Origin: Calditrichaeota bacterium AABM5.125.24
Lineage (GTDB): Bacteria > Electryoneota > AABM5-125-24 > Hatepunaeales > Hatepunaeaceae
Reading direction: 5' to 3'
Length of the DNA: 9,862 nt
Assembly (NCBI GenBank): GCA_002127415.1
Contig: MWJR01000206.1
Location: forward strand, 1 to 9,862
Numbering within the stretch: the stretch's first letter is position 1; every line of letters begins with the position of its first letter. The notes under the pieces were generated by a model, which was not told the DNA's origin, ran no database searches, and saw only the letters and a list, made by a program, of their open reading frames with translations. The position numbers and the translations under genes were made by a program. Shown in pieces: positions 1 to 5,806 of this stretch.

Positions 1-1181
1 TCGAAAAACTCGCGAGTGTAAAAGCGGTTGTTCTGTCCCGAGGTCGGTTCGGGCATTCCAATCAGAATCAGGTCATACTTCGGTGCGGGAGGTCGCCGGA
101 TTAGCAGCTTGTTTTCTTTCTGTATGACCACTTCTGACGTTGCAAAGGTCATAGGCCGGTTTGTCAGGAAGACGCGTGGATCAGCGACATAGATATGGAC
201 ATTCTTTCTCCGCAGAGATTTCCTGATGTCACCGGGCAGGTGCTCCACGACCAGATCTAAAATTACCCGGTTTAATTCGACATAGTCAATCCTGTGGGGC
301 GAATGATACCGGAGCTCCCTGACAATCCCCTCTATGCCGCCGCCCAGGAGCAGCACGTCAGTGGGATCGGGGTGCTGGAGTGCCGCCAGGTGAGCGAACT
401 CTTCGGCCGCGGTGCCCTCGGTTTCGAAGGCCAGGGCGTCGTTCTCGAACAGGGATATCTGACCCGACAGCTCCGTCAGGCTTACCCGGCCGTAGGGGGA
501 ATCCCGCGTATCCAGCAGGTGCGGATGGTTCCAGGTTGTCATCGCTCGGTCGATGGTGGGAGCCATCCACCATACCAGAAGCAGCAGTATGATTAAAGGT
601 GGAACTGCCTTGCGAAAACCACGCCCTGCCCGGTCCTCAAAATGAAAATATCCCGCACATACCGACAGAAGACCGCACAGGGTTGCGATGGTGAAATTCT
701 GCACTCCGAATTTGAGAGCGAGTGTTGCGAACAAACCACCCAAAACGCCGCCGATACTCTCGATTGCATAAGCCGACGCCAATGTTCCCTCGCCGGTGAC
801 ATACAGCTTGGCAGCCCATTGGAATAACACCCCTAACAACAGACCGATGGGGAACAGCGCAATTACCATCGAGATGACCTGTTGCGGAAAGGGAAGGTAT
901 GCGCCGGGAACCCCTGAGAACAACAGGCGAACGGCTCTTATGTATGCTACATCAAGCGGGAGAACTATTCCGAAGACTATACAGAGGAGCGTTATTTGAA
1001 GGGGGGAGGGGAGGAAGCTTCGCCTGCCGATCAATGCGCCGGTGCCGGTCCAGAACAGCCAGATGCCCACCGCAAGCAGATAGATCAGCTCGATACCGAA
1101 AAAGGCTACGTTCAACTCCCGCAGGATGACCACCTGTCCGAGGATGGAGACGAAGCCTATTAAAAAGAGGTAAAATGTCAT
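1..1181 (-). CDS. Membrane-anchored spermidine-synthase-like protein, 3' end outside the window
   Basis: This frame is open from an ATG at 1181 to the left edge, giving 393 residues without a stop. Residues 1-210 are very hydrophobic, with about seven probable membrane segments (for example 3-20, 31-50, 62-80, 101-120, 135-155, 164-180 and 193-208). A Rossmann methyltransferase-like domain resembling polyamine aminopropyltransferases follows: SLFENDALAFET at 243-254, the nucleotide-binding LLLGGGIEG at 277-285, YVELNR at 300-305 and NRFYTREFF at 385-393. This architecture matches the fused membrane/spermidine-synthase-like family. Where true spermidine synthases have an Asp-rich catalytic loop after YD(L/V)I, this protein has I-G-M-P-E-P (374-379), so the catalytic Asp is a Gly and aminopropyl transfer is doubtful. 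No clear Shine-Dalgarno precedes the ATG; TTG at 1193 is an in-frame alternative. It lies 148 bp downstream of the Memo/AMMECR1 gene on the same strand. The family is fairly certain; the substrate is unknown. Confidence 0.85.
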   Translation of the reverse strand, partial: MTFYLFLIGFVSILGQVVILRELNVAFFGIELIYLLAVGIWLFWTGTGALIGRRSFLPSPLQITLLCIVFGIVLPLDVAYIRAVRLLFSGVPGAYLPFPQQVISMVIALFPIGLLLGVLFQWAAKLYVTGEGTLASAYAIESIGGVLGGLFATLALKFGVQNFTIATLCGLLSVCAGYFHFEDRAGRGFRKAVPPLIILLLLVWWMAPTIDRAMTTWNHPHLLDTRDSPYGRVSLTELSGQISLFENDALAFETEGTAAEEFAHLAALQHPDPTDVLLLGGGIEGIVRELRYHSPHRIDYVELNRVILDLVVEHLPGDIRKSLRRKNVHIYVADPRVFLTNRPMTFATSEVVIQKENKLLIRRPPAPKYDLILIGMPEPTSGQNNRFYTREFF

Positions 1182-1218
1182 TATTAAAATGAACAATGAG
1201 CAACGTATTCGATAACCT

Positions 1219-1272
1219 GTAGTCGTGGTTGTCCCCAACCCCGACTGTCGGACTTGAGACAGCCCCGACTAC
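1219..1272. repeat. Double-hairpin palindromic element, diverged copy A
   Basis: This 54-bp element is bounded by GTAGTCG and CGACTAC. The first hairpin pairs AGTCGTGGTTG with CAACCCCGACT (one mismatch). The second, GTCGGAC to CCCCGAC, is degraded. It is the same family as the well-preserved copy at 9722-9774. It sits in the 148-bp gap between the Memo/AMMECR1 gene and the spermidine-synthase-like gene, with period-7 sequence on both sides. No T-run follows, so it is not a typical intrinsic terminator. Confidence 0.8.
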
Positions 1273-1284
1273 GGACTTCTAAGT

Positions 1285-1340
1285 GAACAATGAATAATTG
1301 ACAATCGACGGTTATTCGTTGATCATTGATCATTGGGTTT
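1285..1340. repeat. Degenerate heptanucleotide tandem tract
   Basis: Read in steps of seven from 1285 the words are GAACAAT, GAATAAT, TGACAAT, CGACGGT, TATTCGT, TGATCAT, TGATCAT, TGGGTTT. The tract covers the stop codon of the Memo/AMMECR1 gene (1330-1332). Related heptamers GAACAAT and GAGCAAC occur at 1191-1204, beyond the palindrome at 1219-1272. The last two full copies are exact; the others are drifted. Confidence 0.6.
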
Positions 1341-2874
1341 TGTATTCAGATTCGCAGAACACCTCCGCCTGGAAGGTCAGGAACTCGGCGCCCCGTCTCC
1401 AGCTTCCCGGCGGCAGACCAGCTTTCCGGCAGAGGTTGTCCAGCATCTCGTCCTTTGTCCAGTCCTGTTCCACCGCCACCTTGGGCAGGTAAACCGCCGA
1501 ACGGCCGTCTTTACTCAGAATCACACCGTCACGTCCGATGACAATGTCATCCACTCCGGACACGGGCCTGGGCGGTGTCAGAGCTGAGATCTCTATCTCC
1601 AGGTGGGGAAGTTCGTCCATTCCGACCGGTATGAACCTGTGGTCTTTGAAGGCGGCATTGAACGCAGACTGACCGACGGCGCAGCACAGCGGCAGGTCGG
1701 CGGACATATGTCCGATGCAGCCGCGCAGATCCCCGTTCTTTTTGAGAGTGACAAACGCACCCTGCTTGCGCTGAACCGCGGGGTTGAACTCCCTGGCCAG
1801 CGGGACGGTTCCGGTGGTGAGATAGCGGTGGATTGTCTCACGGGCAAAACTCAAGAGGGCCACTTTGTCGGCGGGTTTGAGGGTCTCTGATCGGGGTGCT
1901 TCACCTGACCTGTCGAGCGCGTCTGTATCGCTGCCGCCATTGCCGGTGGTTAGAACCACCGCACCGTAACCCACTACCCGGGAGCGGTCCCCCACGGCTA
2001 CATCGCCTGAATTGGCGTAGCTGACGACCACCCCACGCGTGGCCCCCAGGGCCTTAGCGGCAGTGATGGCGGTCAGTATCGGTCCCTCACCGCAGGCGCA
2101 GGTCTGGAGGTGGGAGATTCTCCGTTTCATCTGGGCGCGGATGGTCGTGCGAACCTCTCCTGGGTCGAGCGTTGTGACGGCTCTGAGAACCTCACTGTCC
2201 ACATCGACGGCATTGTCGAACGATGGGTAGTGCGAGAGGTCCGAACTCGCCACGATCAAAGCACTGCGACCCTTTAACACCTTTGCCAGCACCTTTCCGA
2301 AGCCGGCGCAGAGTGCCGGGTCTGGCGATCCGATAACCGCAGCTATAATCTTCGCATCAGGGAAGAGATGCTGCACGAAAGGCACCTCCACCTCGACCGA
2401 GTGCTCCCGGTTATGCATTGATGGATTGAAGGTGTAGTCGTCACACGAGGCTATGAGGGCGGCGGCGACATCTTCGTCAATCTCAACCGATCCAAGCGGG
2501 GTGCGGTAGGCACCGGAGGGATAAATCGACACCTTGTCGAAGCCTGGGGTGGTGTGGTTGGTGCCGAGTATAACGACCAGGTCATATTCGTGACCGGCGG
2601 CCTGGCGGAAGGCGTCGGCGGCGATCTGACCGGAGAAGATATACCCGGCGTGGGGGACAATTATGGCGATGGGCTTCTCGACCGGGACAGCCCTTGCGTC
2701 TTCGAGGAATTTCGCTATTGCGAGTTCAAGCTGCGACGGGTTGGACGGGTAAAACTGGCCTGCCACTGCAGGCGGTCTTATATCTGTTGGTGGTTGTTTT
2801 TCAGCCTTATGCTCAGCGCGGCAGCCGGAACAGAAGGCGATTAGAAGGATGGAATATAGTATGAACTTTTTCAT
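1330..2874 (-). CDS. amrBA: AmmeMemoRadiSam proteins B (Memo) and A (AMMECR1) fused, lipoprotein-like N-terminus
   Basis: A 514-residue fusion. Residues 1-18 are a short basic start, a hydrophobic stretch and the Cys-18 context F-C-S-G-C, a probable lipobox although Cys at -3 is unusual. The Memo domain (about 33-310) shows RPPAVAGQFYP at 33-43, VPHAGYIFSG at 73-82, GTNH with His-107, SSDLSHY at 210-216 and TCACGEGP at 258-265. His-75, His-107 and a Cys at 259 or 261 would match the metal-ligand positions known in human Memo. After a polar linker, the AMMECR1 domain (about 336-507) carries LRGCIG at 383-388. The biochemical role of these domains in bacteria is not established; they co-occur with a specific radical SAM enzyme, encoded just upstream here (3249-4508, same strand). 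The 374-bp gap between the two is filled with repeats, so separate transcription is possible. The signal suggests action at the outer face of a membrane, which is inference. Confidence 0.93.
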   Translation of the reverse strand: MKKFILYSILLIAFCSGCRAEHKAEKQPPTDIRPPAVAGQFYPSNPSQLELAIAKFLEDARAVPVEKPIAIIVPHAGYIFSGQIAADAFRQAAGHEYDLVVILGTNHTTPGFDKVSIYPSGAYRTPLGSVEIDEDVAAALIASCDDYTFNPSMHNREHSVEVEVPFVQHLFPDAKIIAAVIGSPDPALCAGFGKVLAKVLKGRSALIVASSDLSHYPSFDNAVDVDSEVLRAVTTLDPGEVRTTIRAQMKRRISHLQTCACGEGPILTAITAAKALGATRGVVVSYANSGDVAVGDRSRVVGYGAVVLTTGNGGSDTDALDRSGEAPRSETLKPADKVALLSFARETIHRYLTTGTVPLAREFNPAVQRKQGAFVTLKKNGDLRGCIGHMSADLPLCCAVGQSAFNAAFKDHRFIPVGMDELPHLEIEISALTPPRPVSGVDDIVIGRDGVILSKDGRSAVYLPKVAVEQDWTKDEMLDNLCRKAGLPPGSWRRGAEFLTFQAEVFCESEYKTQ

Positions 2875-2931
2875 AACTATTTTGCCTGTTTAATGGTTAT
2901 TACTATGTGCATTAAACAATGGACACTTCAG

Positions 2932-3003
2932 CGTCTTTGCGAGGCGCGCAGCGCCGAAGCAATCCCCAGCGATGAAGATTGCTTCGCTTCGCTCGCAATG
3001 ACA
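2932..3003. repeat. Imperfect long inverted repeat of the TTGCGAG...GAAGCAATC type
   Basis: The left arm reads from CTTTGCGAGGCG to CGAAGCAATC (about 2935-2964). The right arm reads GATTGCTTCGCTTCGCTCGCAATGAC (two joined parts, 2977-3002), which is its complement with a few mismatches and small indels. From memory, this class of intergenic inverted repeat, ending in TCATTGCGAG, is widespread across unrelated bacterial genomes. It lies 58 bp upstream of the Memo/AMMECR1 start, in its potential leader or promoter region. Confidence 0.75.
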
Positions 3004-3017
3004 ATAACGTTACTACC

Positions 3018-3037
3018 GTCACGTGTGGATACGTGAC
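3018..3037. repeat. Small perfect hairpin
   Basis: GTCACGT (3018-3024) and ACGTGAC (3031-3037) are perfect complements around a 6-base loop. It stands between the long inverted repeat at 2932-3003 and the tandem 30-bp units starting at 3041. An operator role cannot be excluded, but nothing in the neighbourhood suggests a specific regulator. Confidence 0.5.
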
Positions 3038-3040
3038 AGC

Positions 3041-3130
3041 AATGGTAGGCCCGACACTCCTGTCGGGCAAAATGATAGGCCCGACACTCCTGTCGGGCAA
3101 AATGGTAGGTCCGACACTCCTGTCGGGCAA
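3041..3130. repeat. Three tandem 30-bp units, each with one hairpin
   Basis: Exact 30-bp spacing gives units at 3041-3070, 3071-3100 and 3101-3130, differing at only two positions overall (GGTAGG or GATAGG; GGCCC or GGTCC). Each holds the stem GCCCGACA, loop CTCC, stem TGTCGGGC, except that the third has T in place of the first stem C, leaving a G-T pair. There are no unique spacers, so this is not a CRISPR array. Confidence 0.92.
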
Positions 3131-3188
3131 ATGCGCGGCAAGAGTGCCGCACCTACTTGCTCTGAAGCTCGGACAGGAGTGTCCGAGC
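3111..3188. repeat. 78-bp hairpin cassette, copy 1 of a direct repeat flanking amrS
   Basis: The cassette contains the end of the third 30-bp unit, then the hairpin GCGGCA (3135-3140), loop AGAG, TGCCGC (3145-3150), then GCTCGGACA (3167-3175), loop GGAG, TGTCCGAGC (3180-3188). It matches 4532-4609 at 75 of 78 positions by eye, including the first 54 bases without a difference. It lies 60 bp downstream of the amrS stop codon on that gene's strand. Confidence 0.92.
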
Positions 3189-3248
3189 CACTTAAATATC
3201 GTAACCTGACCGGCAGGAATTGACGCGCACAAGGCGCTAAACTACACG

Positions 3249-4508
3249 CTAATTCCAGACCCCGGAGATGGCTCTCCCGCAGAATTCACAGTTCCCTGCC
3301 TTCAGGTGCATCTCGGAGATAAAGAATCCGGTCCGCTTTATAACGATCCTGCCGCAGCTCGGGCAGTAGGTGTGGTTGCCTTCGTGACCGGGGACGTTGC
3401 CCACGAAGGCGTAATGGACGCCACTGTCCATAGCTATGGCGCGAGCCCTTTCGAGAGTGGCGATGGGGGTGGGCGGCAGGTTCAGCATCTGGTAGTCGGG
3501 GTGGAAGCGGGTGAAGTGAACCGGGACGTCGGGTCCGACCTCCCCCACCACCCAATCCGACAGCTCCCGCAACATAGGCTCCGAGTCGTTCAGGGTGGGA
3601 ACAACCAGGTTGACGAGCTCCAGATGCACCCCCCTCCGTGCCACCTGCTTGATGCTCCTGAGCACCGGCGCCAGTTCGGCCCCGCATACCTTCCGGTAGA
3701 AGTCCTTGCTATAACCCTTCAGGTCTATCTTGATCGCATCCAGAACGTCGCACATCTCATTCAACGGCTCCTTGTTCATCACCCCGCAGCTTATCAGCAC
3801 GCTTCTCAGTTCCCGTTCCCTGGCGATCCGGGCGATGTCGGTGAGGTATTCGGTGAAGACGGTGGGTTCGTTGTAGGTGAAGGCTATTACCGGCGATTTA
3901 TAGTGTGAAGCTAATCGGACGATCTCCTCCGGCGGGGTATAACTTACCTGATAGTCCTCTGGTCGTGCCTGTGATATCTCCCAGTTCTGGCAGAACTTGC
4001 AGTGCAGTGGGCATCCGGCGGTCGCCAGAGAATAGGCATTTGAACCGGGCAGGAAATGGTAGAACGGCTTCTTCTCTATCGGGTCGATGTGGATCGATAT
4101 AGGACGACCATAGACCAGACTGAACAGCTCGCCGTCCAGGTTGATTCTGGTCCGGCACCTCCCCCGTTTCCCCTCGCGGATTATGCACTCCTGCCCGCAG
4201 AGAAGACACTTGATTACATCCACATCGTGGTTGAACCGCATGCCGGACCCGAAACTACCGGAACCGTGGCACAGTGAGCAGTTTGTCCCGGGAGAGGTGG
4301 TGGAGATCCAGTAGCGTGCTTTAGGCGCTGACCGTATTATCTCGTCCAGCCTGCCGGTGGCGTATGCATCGTCCTTACCTCCTTCCAGCAGGCGACGCAG
4401 CCAGAGGGGGCTCGATACAGCCAGTCCGACGCCACCGATCAGAGCCCCATATCTGGCCAGGAATTTGCGCCGGGATATGTGAAGGTGGCTCATTTTAACG
4501 TCCGTCAT
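3249..4508 (-). CDS. amrS: AmmeMemoRadiSam radical SAM enzyme with Tat signal and added CxxCH
   Basis: A 419-residue member of the radical SAM family found with Memo and AMMECR1. The 4Fe-4S cluster motif C-x3-C-x2-C is at Cys-166, Cys-170 and Cys-173 (GCPLHCKFCQNW). The Cys-rich N-terminal module CLLCGQEC at 101-108 with Cys-118, the segment IHIDPIEKKPFYHFLPG at 139-155, and a C-terminal zinc ribbon (CPSC at 382-385, CEFC at 407-410) are family traits. Ahead of these is an export signal: SRRKFL at 12-17, then a hydrophobic stretch at about 20-36. Between signal and core is CSLCH (77-81), which has the form of a c-type haem site or half a zinc ribbon. The closest characterised radical SAM relatives, as I recall, are glycyl-radical-enzyme activases. 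The reaction is unknown. ATG at 4493 (Met-6) is an alternative start and keeps the twin-arginine motif. Near-identical 78-bp repeats flank the gene. Confidence 0.93.
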   Translation of the reverse strand: MTDVKMSHLHISRRKFLARYGALIGGVGLAVSSPLWLRRLLEGGKDDAYATGRLDEIIRSAPKARYWISTTSPGTNCSLCHGSGSFGSGMRFNHDVDVIKCLLCGQECIIREGKRGRCRTRINLDGELFSLVYGRPISIHIDPIEKKPFYHFLPGSNAYSLATAGCPLHCKFCQNWEISQARPEDYQVSYTPPEEIVRLASHYKSPVIAFTYNEPTVFTEYLTDIARIARERELRSVLISCGVMNKEPLNEMCDVLDAIKIDLKGYSKDFYRKVCGAELAPVLRSIKQVARRGVHLELVNLVVPTLNDSEPMLRELSDWVVGEVGPDVPVHFTRFHPDYQMLNLPPTPIATLERARAIAMDSGVHYAFVGNVPGHEGNHTYCPSCGRIVIKRTGFFISEMHLKAGNCEFCGRAISGVWN

Positions 4509-4529
4509 TCATCTGTGACGCCGTAGCAG

Positions 4530-4609
4530 GCCCGACACTCCTGTCGGGCAAATGCGCGGCAAGAGTGCCGCACCTACTTGCTCTGCTGCTCGGACAAGAG
4601 TGTCCGAGC
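4530..4609. repeat. Three-hairpin cassette, copy 2 of the direct repeat flanking amrS
   Basis: Three hairpins lie in a row: GCCCGACA, CTCC, TGTCGGGC (4530-4549); GCGGCA, AGAG, TGCCGC (4556-4571); GCTCGGACA, AGAG, TGTCCGAGC (4588-4609). Positions 4532-4609 repeat 3111-3188 in the same orientation. The cassette is 21 bp upstream of the amrS start codon, so it would lie in the leader or promoter region of amrS. Confidence 0.92.
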
Positions 4610-4631
4610 TACCTGCAATTGGCACGATTTT

Positions 4632-4668
4632 ATCCCGAAGCGTCGGTATCATCCCGAATTGTCGGGAT
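4632..4668. repeat. Pair of short TATCCCGA-type hairpins
   Basis: ATCCCGA, ATTG, TCGGGAT (4651-4668) is a perfect 7-bp stem. Directly before it, ATCCCGA, AGCG, TCGGTAT (4632-4649) is the same design with one mismatch. They sit just past the 3' end of the permease gene, read on the minus strand. No T-run follows on that strand, so a Rho-independent terminator is not supported. Confidence 0.6.
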
Positions 4669-4712
4669 TATGTGTGAACGAAATGAACCAGGTGACCACG
4701 GCGCATCAAATA

Positions 4713-5630
4713 TTAATGTGCCCACTGCCACTTATCGCCGAAGGTTACCAGGAATGCCCCCGACACAGCCAGGGTTATTCCGATTATGCGTCTCAGATTG
4801 ATAGCTTCCTTGAGCAGTATGGCAGCGAAGATGAACACAAAGATGTTGCTGGTCTGGTTCAATGCCGATGCGACCGAAGCCTGGGTGAACTTCATCCCCG
4901 CCAGCCAGAGCACCATTGCCATATAAGCCCCGATAAACGAACCGGCGAGCGTGTATCCCCGGCCACCGGCCGATCCCAGTGATTGCATTATCCTGACTCT
5001 GGCGGGATGGAAAAGCAGGACCAGACCTAACACCAGGCAGCCTCCCACCAGCCGAATCTCGACCGACCACAGGAGCGGGGAGCGATTCAGCAGGGGCTTG
5101 ATCATCACGATACCCACCGCCATAAGCGCCATCGAGAGCACACCGAACGCTATTCCCCACCTCAGGTCGCGAGGTGTGATCCTGACCTTCTCCCCGCCTC
5201 TGGTTACAGCCAGCACTGCGGATACGATCATCACCACCCCTATCAGCTGCAGAGTCGTGATTTCTTCACCGATCCAGAGGATAGACAGCCCGATGATGAA
5301 GGGGCTGTAGAGGCAGTCAACAATAGCCGAAAGACTCGCACCGAGCAGGTTCAGGCTTTTGAAGAACAGCGTGTCAGCCAGCCCGATGCCGATGGCGCCG
5401 CTTGCGAGCATCAGCAGATACTCTTCGGCTGGCACCTGGCGCGCCAGGGTTTTACCCAGCAGCCAGATAGTCGGTATAAAAAGAACCGCCGCCAACAGGT
5501 TCTTGAAAAGGTTCAGAGCAATTGGATGGACCGTCTCCCCGCTTTTCTTGAACAGGATGACCGCTGTTGCCCAAATCAACGCTGTGGATAAGGAAGTAGT
5601 CTCACCCAGATAGGGGATGGCTGAGTCCAT
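4713..5630 (-). CDS. EamA/DMT-superfamily permease
   Basis: A 305-residue, almost entirely hydrophobic protein with about ten predicted membrane segments in two homologous halves, the usual layout and length of the drug/metabolite transporter superfamily. In the first half, WATAVILFKKSGE (21-33) and the stretch GIGLADTLFFKSL followed by GASLSAIVDCLYSPFI (about 80-112) match the family's conserved helix 3 and 4 region. The second half repeats this with GMKFTQASVASALNQTSN (about 245-262), then FIFAAILLKEAIN and ITLAVSGAFLVTFG near the end. Substrates of this superfamily cannot be read from sequence. The ATG at 5630 is the first possible start after an in-frame TAA and lacks a clear Shine-Dalgarno. 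A near-consensus promoter lies about 60 bp upstream. The neighbouring amr genes follow on the same strand after a 204-bp repeat-rich gap, so a functional link is uncertain. Confidence 0.9.
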   Translation of the reverse strand: MDSAIPYLGETTSLSTALIWATAVILFKKSGETVHPIALNLFKNLLAAVLFIPTIWLLGKTLARQVPAEEYLLMLASGAIGIGLADTLFFKSLNLLGASLSAIVDCLYSPFIIGLSILWIGEEITTLQLIGVVMIVSAVLAVTRGGEKVRITPRDLRWGIAFGVLSMALMAVGIVMIKPLLNRSPLLWSVEIRLVGGCLVLGLVLLFHPARVRIMQSLGSAGGRGYTLAGSFIGAYMAMVLWLAGMKFTQASVASALNQTSNIFVFIFAAILLKEAINLRRIIGITLAVSGAFLVTFGDKWQWAH

Positions 5631-5691
5631 TAAGCTGTGGTATTAATCTGTTGCTTTTCGGTTGCGCAAGAGCTTAATATAAGATAAAATC

Positions 5692-5720
5692 ATCATACAC
5701 AAATTAGCCTTCGGTGTCAA
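5692..5720 (-). promoter_or_regulatory. Sigma-70-type promoter for the permease gene
   Basis: On the minus strand, TTGACA (5720-5715) is followed by exactly 17 bases and TATGAT (5697-5692), a full -35 match and a 5/6 -10 match. Transcription would start near 5685, about 55 bases before the permease ATG. It could also serve the amr genes beyond if transcription reads through. Confidence 0.72.
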
Positions 5721-5729
5721 GTAGATAGT

Positions 5730-5806
5730 GTTCAGCTATTGGCGGTCAACGGTCAACATCGGAGTTCGATAAGCTGATGGCTGAAGGCTGAAAGCTGAGA
5801 GCTGGA
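5730..5806. repeat. Degenerate period-7 tract ending at the kinase start codon
   Basis: In a single register of seven from 5730 the words are GTTCAGC, TATTGGC, GGTCAAC, GGTCAAC, ATCGGAG, TTCGATA, AGCTGAT, GGCTGAA, GGCTGAA, AGCTGAG, AGCTGGA. The last word includes the A of the kinase ATG at 5806. The final part is clearly tandem (GCTGANR repeated four times from 5773). The tract occupies the space where a ribosome binding site and promoter would be expected. Confidence 0.7.

Noticed and set aside
294..596. Plus-strand open frames of 60-100 codons across 290-1130
   Set aside because: They overlap the continuous minus-strand spermidine-synthase-like frame that runs to the left edge and have no domain features.
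3041..3130. Three 30-bp repeats as a possible CRISPR array
   Set aside because: The units are directly adjacent with no unique spacers, each is internally palindromic, and no cas gene is near.
2912..3232. Minus-strand 106-codon frame containing repeated LPDRSVGPTI
   Set aside because: The repeated peptide is only the translation of the tandem 30-bp hairpin units; no ribosome binding site or family match.
3306..3908. A 200-codon open frame on the plus strand
   Set aside because: It lies fully inside amrS in antisense, has no recognisable domain, and amrS is strongly supported by its motifs.
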